A stretch of DNA of 64,000 bases from Chryseobacterium aquaeductus (GTDB taxonomy: Bacteria; Bacteroidota; Bacteroidia; Flavobacteriales; Weeksellaceae): positions 3,398,688 to 3,462,687 of the forward strand of contig NZ_CAJIMS010000001.1 in NCBI RefSeq assembly GCF_905175375.1. Direction: 5' to 3'. Under the pieces are notes generated by a model, which was not told where the DNA came from, searched no databases, and saw only the letters and a program-made list of their open reading frames with translations. The position numbers were made by a program, and so were the translations under genes. This document shows positions 9,678 to 19,411 of the stretch, in pieces; position 1 is the first letter of the stretch, and every line of letters begins with the position of its first letter.

Positions 9678-10700
9678 TTAATTTTTTCTTGATTCTAAAT
9701 ATTTTTGCCATTCCCAGACAGTTTTCAAGGCTTCTTCCAGTGAAGTTTCAGATTTCCATTTGAGTTCTTTTTCCGCTTTATCTGCGTTTGCGTAAGCTAT
9801 TGTAATATCACCTTCTCTCCGATCACAAATTTTGTAAGGAACTGCAACATTGTTTGCAGATTCAAAAGCCTGAACAACTTCCAAAACCGATGAACCTTTC
9901 CCAGTTCCAAGGTTGTAAATATCAATTACAGTTTCTTCCGTATTTTTGTTGATCAAACTTTTCAAAGCTGCCACGTGAGCTTTTGCCAAATCTACCACAT
10001 AAATATAATCACGCACTGCCGTACCGTCTTCTGTCGGATAATCATTTCCCCAAACACTCAATTTCTCACGAATTCCGGCTGCTGTCTGCATTACATAAGG
10101 AACAAGATTATTGGGAACACCGATTGGTAATTCGCCCAACAATGATGAAGGATGAGCTCCGATCGGATTAAAATATCTTAATAAACAAATTTTACTTTGA
10201 TAAGCCTGAGCGAAATCTTTTAAAATTTCCTCGCCCATTTGTTTTGTTTTTCCGTAAACGCTTTCCGGCATTTTTAGCGGAGTATTTTCGTCAATTGGCA
10301 TTTCATCTGCCTGTCCGTAAACGGTACAAGATGAACTAAAAATAAAGTTTGAAATTTTTCTTGCTTTAAATTCCTGCAAAATATTGATTAATGAAAATAA
10401 ATTATTTTCATAATAATCCACCGGTTTTTCCTGACTTTCACCAACTGCTTTGAAAGCTGCAAAATTGATGCAGCCTTCGATATTATGTGCGTCGAAAACC
10501 TGATTGAGAAGTTCTTTTCTCTTTAAATCAAAAGGATAAAAAATAGGTCGCTTACCTGTAATTTCCTCGATATTATTTAGAATAAATTTTTCCGAATTGG
10601 ATAAGTCATCTACAATAACCACTTCAAAGTTATTATTGATCAGTTCAACCACGGTGTGAGAACCGATGTATCCAAGTCCGCCTGTTACAAGTATTGCCAT
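9678..10700 (-). CDS. galE: UDP-glucose 4-epimerase
   Basis: This is a 340-residue extended short-chain dehydrogenase. The NAD-binding GGLGYIGSH is at residues 7-15, Ser124 in SSSCTVYG and Tyr149/Lys153 in YGKTK form the catalytic set, and RYFNPIGAHPSS and RREGDI are typical of GalE. It interconverts UDP-glucose and UDP-galactose. The gene is in a minus-strand series with a DegT aminotransferase and a nucleotidyltransferase, so it probably feeds surface polysaccharide as well as galactose metabolism. Confidence 0.95.
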   Translation of the reverse strand: MAILVTGGLGYIGSHTVVELINNNFEVVIVDDLSNSEKFILNNIEEITGKRPIFYPFDLKRKELLNQVFDAHNIEGCINFAAFKAVGESQEKPVDYYENNLFSLINILQEFKARKISNFIFSSSCTVYGQADEMPIDENTPLKMPESVYGKTKQMGEEILKDFAQAYQSKICLLRYFNPIGAHPSSLLGELPIGVPNNLVPYVMQTAAGIREKLSVWGNDYPTEDGTAVRDYIYVVDLAKAHVAALKSLINKNTEETVIDIYNLGTGKGSSVLEVVQAFESANNVAVPYKICDRREGDITIAYANADKAEKELKWKSETSLEEALKTVWEWQKYLESRKN

Positions 10701-10740
10701 TTGTTTTATACGTAATTTGTGATTGATTATTAGTAAATTC

Positions 10741-11169
10741 TTATTCTTCTTTTTGTCCTATTTGATCAATTTCTAATTGAAAATAATCATTTTTAGATTT
10801 AAATTTTATAATTAAAAAAAGTAGACTAAACAATATTGAGTAGATAATTGAAGGCATAATATAATCTAAAGAGCCATTTCCATAATGTCCCTCAAAAATT
10901 GCTTTAATAATACTGAATGCAATCGTTAAAGAAATCAAAACTAAGGATATTGAAAAAGTTAAAATTGATAATTTATTTTTCTTAATTAATAATATAAAGG
11001 ATAAAACTGAAAGCACTGCAATTATAAATATTATTATTGAGTAGATGTCAAAAACAGAATTAAGAAATACTCTATTGTAAATCCCAAATCCGAATGCGAT
11101 TAAAAAAATTACATTGACTAAAAGAGCAACCCAATAAACAAATTTATATTTGAAAACCTTTTTTTTCAT
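10741..11169 (-). CDS. Hypothetical four-helix membrane protein
   Basis: I do not recognise this 142-residue protein. It is very hydrophobic, with four predicted membrane segments at about residues 12-33, 40-63, 67-91 and 103-123, a basic N-terminus and an acidic cytoplasmic-looking tail ending in GQKEE. Its DNA is noticeably more A+T-rich than the flanking genes. Its ATG directly abuts the stop codon of the DegT aminotransferase gene (11169/11170), so the two are almost certainly translated from one transcript. Confidence 0.7.
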   Translation of the reverse strand: MKKKVFKYKFVYWVALLVNVIFLIAFGFGIYNRVFLNSVFDIYSIIIFIIAVLSVLSFILLIKKNKLSILTFSISLVLISLTIAFSIIKAIFEGHYGNGSLDYIMPSIIYSILFSLLFLIIKFKSKNDYFQLEIDQIGQKEE

Positions 11170-12297
11170 TTATTTAGCCATAAACTCCAACACAGCATCA
11201 GTAATATACTTCAACTGTTCTTCGTCTAATTCTGTATGCATCGGAAGCGAAATCACCTGATCCAAAAGTTTATCTGTATTTACAAAATCTGCATCATTAC
11301 TTTCCTGGAAATAAGCTTTTTGCTTTCTCAAAGCTACAGGATAGTAAATCATCGCTGGAACTTCTTTTTCAGTTAAAAACTTCTGTAGTTCATTACGTTT
11401 TCCATTAAGAATTCTTAAAGTATATTGGTGGAAAACGTGAGTTGAATATTCAGCTCTTTTTGGTGTTAAAATATTTTCGTTTCCGGCAAAAGCTTCGTCG
11501 TAATAGTCAGCTGCTTTTCTTCTGGCATCATTGTAAGAATCAAGATTAGGAAGTTTTTTCCTTAAAATCGCTGCCTGAATACTGTCTAACCGAGAGTTTA
11601 CTCCAACTTCATCATGATAATATCTTTCATACATTCCGTGATTGACGATTCCTCTTAAACGATGAGCTAACTCATCATTATTTGTGAAAATTGCTCCACC
11701 ATCTCCGTAACAGCCTAGATTTTTAGACGGAAAAAAAGATGTTGTTCCTACTGTTGACATCGTTCCGGCGAATCTTATATTACCATCAGAGAAAGTAAAT
11801 TGAGAACCAATCGCCTGAGCATTGTCTTCGATAACGAATAAATTATGTTCTTCAGCAATTTTTAAAATTTCTTCCATATTTGCACACTGTCCGAAAATAT
11901 GAACCGGAATTATCGCTTTAGTTTTTGGAGTAATTGCCTTTCTGATTTGGTCGGTAGAGATCGTAAAAGTATCGTAATCTACATCTACCAAAACAGATTT
12001 CAATTTAAGCAAATGAATTACCTCTACGGTTGCTGCAAAAGTAAAATCAGCTGTAATTACCTCATCGCCTTCCTGCAAGTCTAGACCCATCAATGCAATC
12101 TGGAGAGCATCTGTACCGTTTGCACACGGAATCACGTGTTTTACGTCAAGATACGTTTCCATTTCGTTTTGGAAAGATTTTACTTCAGGACCATTGATGA
12201 ATGCTGCAGAATCCATCACATTCAAAACTGCATTATCTACATCATTTTTTATTTTGTAATACTGACTTTGCAAGTCAACCATCTGTATTTTTTTCAT
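11170..12297 (-). CDS. DegT/DnrJ/EryC1/StrS family sugar aminotransferase
   Basis: The 375-residue protein is a PLP-dependent aminotransferase of the type that makes amino sugars on nucleotide-sugar scaffolds. Lys192 in FFPSKNLGCYGDGG is the expected Schiff-base lysine, and Asp157 in IEDNAQA contacts the pyridine nitrogen. Other family motifs are ANGTDAL and NSRLDSIQAA. It is the first gene of a minus-strand run continuing with a membrane protein, galE and a nucleotidyltransferase, probably for lipopolysaccharide or capsule precursors. The exact sugar is not determinable. Confidence 0.92.
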   Translation of the reverse strand: MKKIQMVDLQSQYYKIKNDVDNAVLNVMDSAAFINGPEVKSFQNEMETYLDVKHVIPCANGTDALQIALMGLDLQEGDEVITADFTFAATVEVIHLLKLKSVLVDVDYDTFTISTDQIRKAITPKTKAIIPVHIFGQCANMEEILKIAEEHNLFVIEDNAQAIGSQFTFSDGNIRFAGTMSTVGTTSFFPSKNLGCYGDGGAIFTNNDELAHRLRGIVNHGMYERYYHDEVGVNSRLDSIQAAILRKKLPNLDSYNDARRKAADYYDEAFAGNENILTPKRAEYSTHVFHQYTLRILNGKRNELQKFLTEKEVPAMIYYPVALRKQKAYFQESNDADFVNTDKLLDQVISLPMHTELDEEQLKYITDAVLEFMAK

Positions 12298-12356
12298 ACG
12301 TCAATTTTATTTTTCTAAGTTCAATGCAACCACTTTACCTTAAGTACTCTTCTACG

Positions 12357-12387
12357 CAAAGTTTTGAACAGCGGTTTCATAAACAAA
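12357..12387 (-). promoter_or_regulatory. Candidate promoter of the aminotransferase-galE group
   Basis: On the minus strand TTTG is followed after 19 bases by AAACTTTG, one mismatch from the Bacteroidota -7 element TAnnTTTG. It lies about 60 bp upstream of the ATG at 12297. Confidence 0.5.
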
Positions 12388-12466
12388 TATTTCCGTAAAA
12401 ATAAGGAATTTAAAATCCTATCAAAAATTTTATTGAATTTGTTTTATCTTTATACAAAATAAATCA

Positions 12467-14071
12467 ATGAAAAAACTTTTATTATTTTGTTTTTTAGCAG
12501 GTTACAGTGTTGCTTATTCGCAAAGCGAATTGGTTTTTATATATTTTAATGACAAGCCAAATAAAGCTGCATTTTATGCCAATCCTTTATCAGAATTAAC
12601 TCAGAAAGCACTCAACAGACGTACGGCTTTAGGAATTCCTTTAAATGATCAAGATGCTCCTATCGAACAATCATTTATTCAAAATATTCAGAATTTAGGA
12701 TTTATCGTTACAGATTATTCAAAATGGTTGAATGGAGTTGCCGTAACAGCCAATCAGACTCAGGTAAATTTGATCAAAGCTCAACCTTTCGTACAATCGG
12801 TTGAAAGTTTTGCTAAAAATTCTTCCCTTGTTTTAAAAACTCAAAATACTAACAAGTGGGAAAGTTTTGAACAATCTCAAAAGATTTTAACAACATTTGA
12901 TTATGGTTCCGGCTCGGCTCAAATTGACCAGATCAACCTACGCCCACTTCATCTTGCAGGATTTACCGGAACTGGTGTCACAATCGCAGTGATCGACACA
13001 GGTTTCCCAACCGTCAACACAGGTTCTGCATTTTCGAGATTGTGGACAAACAATAAAATTAAAGGCGGCTATGATTTTGTTGCGAAGAATACGAATATTT
13101 ACGAACCGACTATGAACAGTCACGGAACAGTTGTTTTGGGAGCAATTGGCGGATATATTCAGAATACTTTTGTAGGTTCGGCGCCTGATGCAGATTTTTA
13201 TTTGTACCGAAGTGAAAACACTGCCGTAGAGATTCCCGAAGAGGAATTATATTGGATTGAAGCAGCAGAAGAAGCAGACAGAAAAGGTGTCGACATTATT
13301 ACGGCATCTCTTGGCTACAATATTTTTGATGACCCAAAATACAGCTATACTTACGCAAATATGAACGGAACAACTTCTTTCATTGCAAGAGCAAGCCAGA
13401 TTGCTGTAAGTAAAGGCATTTTTGTTTTAATTGCAGCAGGAAATTCCGGACAACAGACTTGGCATTACATTACAACACCTGCTGATAATGCGCAGGTTTT
13501 CACGATAGGATCTGTAGATTCTTCCGGATTATCATCAGGGTTTTCCTCTTACGGACCCAATTCTGTCGGAGTTATAAAACCTGACGCTAGCGCACGAGGT
13601 ACAGTCGCAACAACAGTAGATAATAATTCTACAACTACGGTTTCGGGAACTTCTATTGCCACACCTATTGCTGCCGGAGGAGTTGCATGTTTGATTCAGG
13701 CTTTTCCTACGATGAACAGGAATACGATGAGAACACAATTAAGACAAACCGCTTCCCAGTTTCCGAGTCATACAGATCAAATGGGTTATGGAATTTTAAA
13801 TTTCGGAAACCTTTACAATTCAGTTTTAAATACATCAGAATTGGTAAAAAAAGAAAAAATTGCCATCTTCCCCAATCCAGTACGATCAATCTTAAATATT
13901 GCCACTGAAAGCGAAGTTTTATCACTTGAAATTTATGATAATCTCGGAAGATTTATTTTAAAAGCAACGAACCAAAAATCTGTAAGTATACAGGATTTTG
14001 CGAAAGGAACTTATTATTTGAAAATTCAGGTTAAGGATAAGGTTTATTATGAGAAATTTTTGAAAGAATAA
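12467..14071 (+). CDS. Secreted S8 subtilisin-like protease with T9SS C-terminal domain
   Basis: This 534-residue preproprotein has a signal peptide (cleavage near AYSQ), a propeptide-like region to about residue 150 and a subtilase domain. The catalytic triad is visible as Asp177 in VIDTGF, His219 in NSHGT and Ser396 in SGTSIATP, with oxyanion Asn in AAGNSG. The last 75 residues (from about IAIFPNP to FLKE) match the type A T9SS sorting domain with LEIYDNLGR and GTYYLKI. The protease is therefore expected to cross the outer membrane by type IX secretion and be released or anchored. It is a single gene facing ppc across two terminators. Confidence 0.95.
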   Translation: MKKLLLFCFLAGYSVAYSQSELVFIYFNDKPNKAAFYANPLSELTQKALNRRTALGIPLNDQDAPIEQSFIQNIQNLGFIVTDYSKWLNGVAVTANQTQVNLIKAQPFVQSVESFAKNSSLVLKTQNTNKWESFEQSQKILTTFDYGSGSAQIDQINLRPLHLAGFTGTGVTIAVIDTGFPTVNTGSAFSRLWTNNKIKGGYDFVAKNTNIYEPTMNSHGTVVLGAIGGYIQNTFVGSAPDADFYLYRSENTAVEIPEEELYWIEAAEEADRKGVDIITASLGYNIFDDPKYSYTYANMNGTTSFIARASQIAVSKGIFVLIAAGNSGQQTWHYITTPADNAQVFTIGSVDSSGLSSGFSSYGPNSVGVIKPDASARGTVATTVDNNSTTTVSGTSIATPIAAGGVACLIQAFPTMNRNTMRTQLRQTASQFPSHTDQMGYGILNFGNLYNSVLNTSELVKKEKIAIFPNPVRSILNIATESEVLSLEIYDNLGRFILKATNQKSVSIQDFAKGTYYLKIQVKDKVYYEKFLKE

Positions 14072-14084
14072 ATATCTACAAAAA

Positions 14085-14124
14085 AAAGATGCGTACGTTT
14101 TAGTATAAACGTACGCATCTTTTA
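14085..14124. terminator. Long perfect hairpin, bidirectional terminator
   Basis: A 16-bp perfect stem AAAGATGCGTACGTTT / AAACGTACGCATCTTT with a six-base loop, flanked by A- and T-rich tracts, follows the protease gene. It can stop transcription from both directions. Confidence 0.9.
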
Positions 14125-14127
14125 AGC

Positions 14128-14170
14128 AAAACCTTCGTATCTTTCGTTTATAAGGTACGGAGGTTTTTTT
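14128..14170. terminator. Second terminator between the subtilase gene and ppc
   Basis: AAAACCTTCGTA pairs with TACGGAGGTTTT (one G-T pair) and is followed by a T run on the plus strand. It is a second hairpin within 50 bp of the first. Confidence 0.75.
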
Positions 14171-14212
14171 ATACATATTAAGAATCAATATAGAAATCTG
14201 ATTTGCAGATTA

Positions 14213-16747
14213 TTACGCCGAATTTCTACTCGCATTAATATTTCCAAACAGTGATCTAGTTACCAATTTTTCATACGCGGCTTTATTCCCTTCACCTTTT
14301 TGAATTTTCATTAAAGCATATTGCTGAATACTCAATAACGGAAGCACAATTTTCTCACGGATTTTAACTGATTTCCTTGATAACGGATCTTCTTCCTGAA
14401 GCATTTTAAAGCCTGTCAATTCAAGCATAATATCTTTGGAAAGATTGTATTCAGTGAAAAGCACATTCCAGAATTCACCGAATTTAGGATTGTCCTTAAT
14501 ATAATACGTCAGTGGGAAGTAAGACTTGTTCATACTCATCATCGAATTGAGAACTAAAGTTTTAAAGAAATCTGAACCTCTGTATAATTCTCTTACTTCA
14601 TCAAATCTTCCTTCTTCTTTCAATTGCTGCATCGCAAATCCAAAACCAAAAAATCCGGGAACATTTTGTTTCAATTGCGACCAAGATCCCACAAATGGAA
14701 TTGCTCTTAAGTCTTCAAATTTCAACTCATTTCCACCACCTCGTTTTGATGGTCGGCTTCCGATATTAGTTTTTCCGTAATATTCGAGCGTACTCATCTC
14801 CTGAAGATAAGGTACAAACATTGGATGCGCCTTAAGATCTGAATACTTTTTATAACTGATATTTGCGAGCTCAAGAATTAATGCTCTTTCTTTTTCCGTT
14901 AAATCTTTTTTGGAATTTTTAAACACATCATTTTCTACTCCGGCAGTAAGCAATTGCTCAAAATTATATTTTGCTTGTTCTTTATTTCCGAAAATACTTG
15001 TGATGGTTTGTCCCTGAATGGTCAATTCGATTTTATTATTAGCAATCGTTTTACCTTGCGATGCATAGAAATCGTGAGTCTTACCGCCACCTCTTGCTGG
15101 TGGACCGCCTCGTCCGTCGAAAAAGACTACTTTAATTCCGTTTTCTTCAGATAATTTGGTTAGAACTTCTTTTGCTTTGTAAATTTCCCAGTTGGCTTTC
15201 AGATAACCTCCGTCTTTCGTACCGTCTGAAAAACCAAGCATTATGGTTTGTTGGTTGCCTCTTCTTTCGAGGTGTTTTTGGTAGATCGGATTTTGGTACA
15301 ATTCGGTCATCACGCTTTCTGCATTATCAAGACCTTCCATCGTTTCAAAAAGAGGAACAATATCCATGTTGATTTCTTCATCCTTATAGCCTGTGATTTT
15401 GAAAAATGCATACACATTCATCACATCTTTTACGGCATCAGAATTTGAAATAATGTATCGGTTCATCCCACGGTTTCCGTTGGCAAACTGAATATCTTTT
15501 ACCTGAGCGACATTGATCAAAGTATCTTTTACAATATCTTCAAAACCATCAGCATCTATTTTTTCTGAAACCTGTATTAACTGGTTAAATTTATCATCAT
15601 TAGTTGCTTCAGACTCACCAAATTTAGCTTTATAAACATCATCAATAACTTGCTGATGAATTCTGCTGTCTTGTCTTACATCTAAAGTTGCGAAGTGAGT
15701 TCCAAAGATTTTTACACGGTCTTTAAAGTTTTCAAGCTGATCAAGAAACAGCGAATTGTGTTGTTCAACTAATATTTTTTCGGCTTCATTTAATCTTTTA
15801 AGAATATCTTCTGCGGTAATTCTTTCATTTCTAAAAATGGCAGTGTACAATTCAGCACTCAATTGTCCCAAAACTTCGGAAACTCCTCTGAAGCTCAATC
15901 TTCTTCTTACATCTTTTAAATTTCCGTAATATGATTTTAAAATTGCTGTACGAAGTTCTTCAGAAACTCTTTTCGTCACATCTGCCGTCACAAAAGGGTT
16001 TCCGTCTCTGTCGCCACCTGGCCAGAAACCAAGCTGAATTAAATCTTCATGCAAATGAAAATGTCTGTTTCCGAAAGTTTCTTTGATTTTAGTAAACAAT
16101 TCACCAATGGTATCATAATACACATATCTCAGATAATGAATGATGCTCAAAGCTTCATCAATTGGCGTTGGTTTTTCTTTGTTGACGAAAGGTGTTTTCC
16201 CCAATTGCTGCAAAAGCATATCGATATTCGTAATCGAATCATCGGTTATTGATTTTCTTAGATCATGCAAAATTCTTTGTACCGAACTCGGATAAAATTG
16301 CGTTGGGTGAGCTGTAAAGACAACTTTAACAGTGAAATCGCGTAATTTCTCACGTACTTTCTCCAGCTTATGATCTTGTTGTGAACGCTCAAAAAGGTTG
16401 GTTACCGTTCCGCTGTCACTCTCAGAATGCATGTTTGGAAACGCAGCATCTTCAATACTATCAAATAAAACCACTTGTCTTTCGATATATTGAATGATTT
16501 TAAACAACAATTCAAGTTTCTGTTCTTCAGTTTGCAAATCGGTATGGTTGGCAAAAAATTCCTCTACAATTTCTTCGGGAGTTTTCCCTGCCTGATAACC
16601 TTCTTTGCTCTCTTCATAAAGAAAAGGAAGAAGCATCCCGATATTGGTCATTTTATCATAAGGCAGGCTCATAAATAATGAATTGTAAATTTGAAATTTA
16701 TTCTCTACAATCTGCCTGAATTTTTCTGCGCGCTGGTCTTGTCTCAT
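14213..16747 (-). CDS. ppc: Phosphoenolpyruvate carboxylase
   Basis: The 844-residue protein carboxylates phosphoenolpyruvate to oxaloacetate, refilling the citric acid cycle. The catalytic His147 sits in FTAHPTQFYPSS. The second active-site region is Lys511 in GFSDGTKDGG, and FDGRGGPPARGGG (543-555) is the glycine/arginine loop. The canonical QN C-terminus of many PEPCs is absent, and the protein ends NASRNSA. It is somewhat shorter than enterobacterial PEPC (about 880), as is common in this group. It is a single gene, read toward the two terminators. Confidence 0.95.
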   Translation of the reverse strand: MRQDQRAEKFRQIVENKFQIYNSLFMSLPYDKMTNIGMLLPFLYEESKEGYQAGKTPEEIVEEFFANHTDLQTEEQKLELLFKIIQYIERQVVLFDSIEDAAFPNMHSESDSGTVTNLFERSQQDHKLEKVREKLRDFTVKVVFTAHPTQFYPSSVQRILHDLRKSITDDSITNIDMLLQQLGKTPFVNKEKPTPIDEALSIIHYLRYVYYDTIGELFTKIKETFGNRHFHLHEDLIQLGFWPGGDRDGNPFVTADVTKRVSEELRTAILKSYYGNLKDVRRRLSFRGVSEVLGQLSAELYTAIFRNERITAEDILKRLNEAEKILVEQHNSLFLDQLENFKDRVKIFGTHFATLDVRQDSRIHQQVIDDVYKAKFGESEATNDDKFNQLIQVSEKIDADGFEDIVKDTLINVAQVKDIQFANGNRGMNRYIISNSDAVKDVMNVYAFFKITGYKDEEINMDIVPLFETMEGLDNAESVMTELYQNPIYQKHLERRGNQQTIMLGFSDGTKDGGYLKANWEIYKAKEVLTKLSEENGIKVVFFDGRGGPPARGGGKTHDFYASQGKTIANNKIELTIQGQTITSIFGNKEQAKYNFEQLLTAGVENDVFKNSKKDLTEKERALILELANISYKKYSDLKAHPMFVPYLQEMSTLEYYGKTNIGSRPSKRGGGNELKFEDLRAIPFVGSWSQLKQNVPGFFGFGFAMQQLKEEGRFDEVRELYRGSDFFKTLVLNSMMSMNKSYFPLTYYIKDNPKFGEFWNVLFTEYNLSKDIMLELTGFKMLQEEDPLSRKSVKIREKIVLPLLSIQQYALMKIQKGEGNKAAYEKLVTRSLFGNINASRNSA

Positions 16748-17133
16748 ACAACAAATGTAATAGATTTTAAATGTATTTTGAATAAACTGACTTTAAATTA
16801 TTATGATTTTAACAAAAAAAATAACGATACAATCGATTACAATCAACCAGTCAATTTATCGAAATTTCAATTTTATCTTTTTAAGATTCGAAAACAATGT
16901 TGAAAAAAACGACTTTTTATTTATTTATAAAAATAAAATTAATAAATCTGAGATAAAAATCCATTACAAATGACTTACATAAAAAATAATTATATTTATG
17001 TGAATTTGTTCATAGATTAAAACGTTTATAATAAGATATTTAAATTTAATAAAAATAATAATAATCTATAGATAGGGAACTGTTTGAAAAATAGCACAAT
17101 ATTTGTTTACTGTTTTTTAATTAATTTTTAAGA
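16748..17133. other. Gene-free A+T-rich spacer between divergent genes
   Basis: The 386 bases between ppc and the small membrane gene are extremely A+T-rich. I see no reading frame, repeat or hairpin with a T run that stands out. TACATTTG on the minus strand at 16752-16759 resembles a -7 element but has no partner and would make ppc leaderless. Confidence 0.6.
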
Positions 17134-17406
17134 ATGCAAAAGAAAATACTTTCAGACCAAAGTCTTGAAGAGCTTAAAATCACTAAGAAAAAATATAATA
17201 CTCAAATGATGATTCATACAGTACTACTCCTTATCCTTACAGTAGCCGCTGTATATTTTACAATGACAGAAGGTTTTACAATCTTCACATTTCTCCCAAT
17301 AGTTTATGTTCCTGTCTTCATCTTTGCACTCTTCAAACTGAAAAGAACAAATGACGAAATCAAAGTGAGACAGAGACATATTTTTATTCAATATAAAAAT
17401 AAATGA
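17134..17406 (+). CDS. Hypothetical small membrane protein
   Basis: I do not recognise this 90-residue protein. It begins with a charged amphipathic stretch (residues 1-25, Lys/Glu-rich), followed by two hydrophobic segments (about 28-47 and 50-70) and a basic tail. The two-helix hairpin with both ends inside is typical of small inner-membrane proteins. It is preceded by a long A+T-rich spacer and followed after 120 bp by the alcohol dehydrogenase gene, so it may be transcribed alone. Confidence 0.6.
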   Translation: MQKKILSDQSLEELKITKKKYNTQMMIHTVLLLILTVAAVYFTMTEGFTIFTFLPIVYVPVFIFALFKLKRTNDEIKVRQRHIFIQYKNK

Positions 17407-17526
17407 CTTTAAATATTTTATAAACACAATAGTTTTAATAAAATTCAATCATACAAACTTTAAACTTTTAAGTACTGAAATTTCGTCAATCAATACGTAA
17501 ATTTGGTTTTAAATAAATTCAGAACA

Positions 17527-18690
17527 ATGCTTAATTTCGAGTTAAAAAATCCGACAAAAATATTATTTGGAAAAGGTGAAATCTCCAAAATCTCAAAAGA
17601 AATTCCACAAGATGCTAAAATCCTGATGATCTATGGAGGTGGAAGTATCAAAAATAATGGCGTTTATGACCAGGTAAAAGATGCATTGAAAGAGCATAAT
17701 CTTCACGAGTTCGGTGGTGTTCCTGCAAATCCTGAGTATGAGGTTTTGGTAAAAGCTTTACAATTCATTAGAGAAAACAAAATCACATATTTACTTGCAG
17801 TAGGTGGAGGATCAGTAATTGATGGCGTGAAATTTCTTTCAGCAGCAGCAAAATACGAAGGTGAACCTTGGGATATTTTAAAGAGACCTGTAAGAACTTT
17901 GGAGGGTGAAGCTTTACCTTTCGCCACCATTCTCACTTTGCCTGCAACAGGTTCTGAAATGAATTCAGGCTACGTAATTTCAAGAAGAGAAACCAACGAA
18001 AAACTTTCTTCCGGCGGTCCGGGATTATTTCCTCAATTCTCTGTCTTGGATCCGGAAGTCATCAGATCTATACCTAAACGACAAATTGCCAACGGAATTG
18101 CAGATGCGTACACTCATGTATTAGAACAATATATGACGGCACCTTCTTCGGCAGATCTTCAAGAGCGAATTGCAGAAAGTATTTTAATTAGTTTACAGGA
18201 AACTGCGCCAAAAGTAATGACCGAAAATTTTGATTATGATGCAGCGGGCAACTTTATGTGGTGTTGTACGATGGCATTGAACGGACTCATTCAGAAAGGT
18301 GTCATCACAGATTGGGCAGTTCACGCAATGGGTCACGAGCTCACCGCCTATTACGGAATCGACCATGCGAGAACTTTGGCAGTAATTGCACCTTCCCACT
18401 ACCGTTACAATTTTGATACTAAAAAAGAAAAACTGGCTCAGTATGCCGAACGTGTCTGGAAAATAACGGACGGAAATACGGAAGAAAAAGCTGAAGCTGC
18501 CATTAGAAAAATGGAAGAGTTTTTCCACAGTTTAGAAATTCAAACTAAACTTTCTGATTATACGGAAGATTATCAAAAAACAGCAGAACGTGTTGAAAAA
18601 GCTTTTACAGAAAGAAACTGGCTTGGTTTGGGAGAACATAAAAATCTAACTCCTCAAGATGCTTACAAAATTGTAGAAATGAGCTACTAG
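17527..18690 (+). CDS. Iron-containing alcohol dehydrogenase (YqhD/BDH-like)
   Basis: The 387-residue group III dehydrogenase reduces aldehydes with NAD(P)H. GGGSVIDGVK (93-102) binds the cofactor. The metal ligands Asp193 and His197 (ADAYTH), His266 (WAVHAMGH) and His280 (GIDHAR) are all present and match the positions of the E. coli YqhD set closely. ATG at 17527 gives the normal family start, whereas the frame extends to a TTG at 17503. The substrate is unknown, and scavenging of reactive aldehydes is the usual role of this branch. Confidence 0.93.
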   Translation: MLNFELKNPTKILFGKGEISKISKEIPQDAKILMIYGGGSIKNNGVYDQVKDALKEHNLHEFGGVPANPEYEVLVKALQFIRENKITYLLAVGGGSVIDGVKFLSAAAKYEGEPWDILKRPVRTLEGEALPFATILTLPATGSEMNSGYVISRRETNEKLSSGGPGLFPQFSVLDPEVIRSIPKRQIANGIADAYTHVLEQYMTAPSSADLQERIAESILISLQETAPKVMTENFDYDAAGNFMWCCTMALNGLIQKGVITDWAVHAMGHELTAYYGIDHARTLAVIAPSHYRYNFDTKKEKLAQYAERVWKITDGNTEEKAEAAIRKMEEFFHSLEIQTKLSDYTEDYQKTAERVEKAFTERNWLGLGEHKNLTPQDAYKIVEMSY

Positions 18691-18886
18691 AAATAAAGAA
18701 GTAAATTTAAAACTGAGTTTGCTGATAGATTGATCTTAAATTATAAAACTTTGCATTTATAGCTTTCAACTTCTTTATTCGGGCTCCAAAAATAACTTTT
18801 TTACAATCATTAGTTTAGAAAAGCTTAATTTCATTATAAATATTTCAAATTTATTTCTATTTTAGCATATTCTTAAATTTGTGAAA

Positions 18887-19345
18887 ATGAAAAAATACTT
18901 ACTTTTATTTGCCTTTTCAGCCTTAGCGCTAAATTCGTGTGAAGATGATGATATTCAAAACTATGAATTGGATATGTTAAAAGGTGAATGGAAGACGAAA
19001 AAAGCAGAAGTGATTTCTGGAGCAGACAATAAAACAGTAATTTCTACCGATGTACCTGCAGGATGTAGTGCAAAAAGCGTAACAGAATTCAGAACTGATT
19101 ACTATGCTGCTTACACGGCAGTTACCGGTATAGGAGCAACCTGTACGAGCAGCAAAACAGAAGGTAAATATTCGTACGATTCAGAAAAGAAAGAATTGAC
19201 CATTCAGTATGACAACGATATGCCGAGAAAGTTTAAAGTTATTATTTTGAGCAGTACAGAAATGCGACTGATGACCATGTTTGACAATATAGATCAAGAC
19301 GGTGATACGGTCATCGATTATACATATATTAGCTACGTAAGATAG
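18887..19345 (+). CDS. Lipocalin-like lipoprotein with Asp-rich C-terminal loop
   Basis: This 152-residue protein has a lipoprotein signal (lipobox LNSC at about residue 19) followed by Asp/Glu residues. The following LKGEWKTKKAEV and the later beta-strand pattern fit the lipocalin-like (DUF4923/PF13648-type) lipoproteins of Bacteroidota. Near the end, DQDGDTVIDY resembles a DxDxDG calcium loop. The gene at 20224 encodes a related protein. GTG at 18881 is in frame, but ATG at 18887 gives the better signal peptide. No substrate can be named. Confidence 0.75.
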   Translation: MKKYLLLFAFSALALNSCEDDDIQNYELDMLKGEWKTKKAEVISGADNKTVISTDVPAGCSAKSVTEFRTDYYAAYTAVTGIGATCTSSKTEGKYSYDSEKKELTIQYDNDMPRKFKVIILSSTEMRLMTMFDNIDQDGDTVIDYTYISYVR

Positions 19346-19350
19346 ATTAT

Positions 19351-19380
19351 AAGACTCCCGAAAATTTCGGGAGTTTTTTA
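19351..19380 (+). terminator. Intrinsic terminator after the first lipocalin-like gene
   Basis: A 10-bp stem ACTCCCGAAA / TTTCGGGAGT with a very short loop is followed by a T run. Confidence 0.85.
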
Positions 19381-19411
19381 TTATATTTATTTCTATTAAA
19401 ACTTAAAAACA

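Noticed and set aside
16752..16759. TACATTTG as the ppc promoter
   Set aside because: No -33 element at 17-23 bases, and transcription would start on the ATG itself.
18874..18881. TAAATTTG as the promoter of the lipoprotein gene at 18887
   Set aside because: No TTG element at the right distance, and the start would coincide with the ATG.
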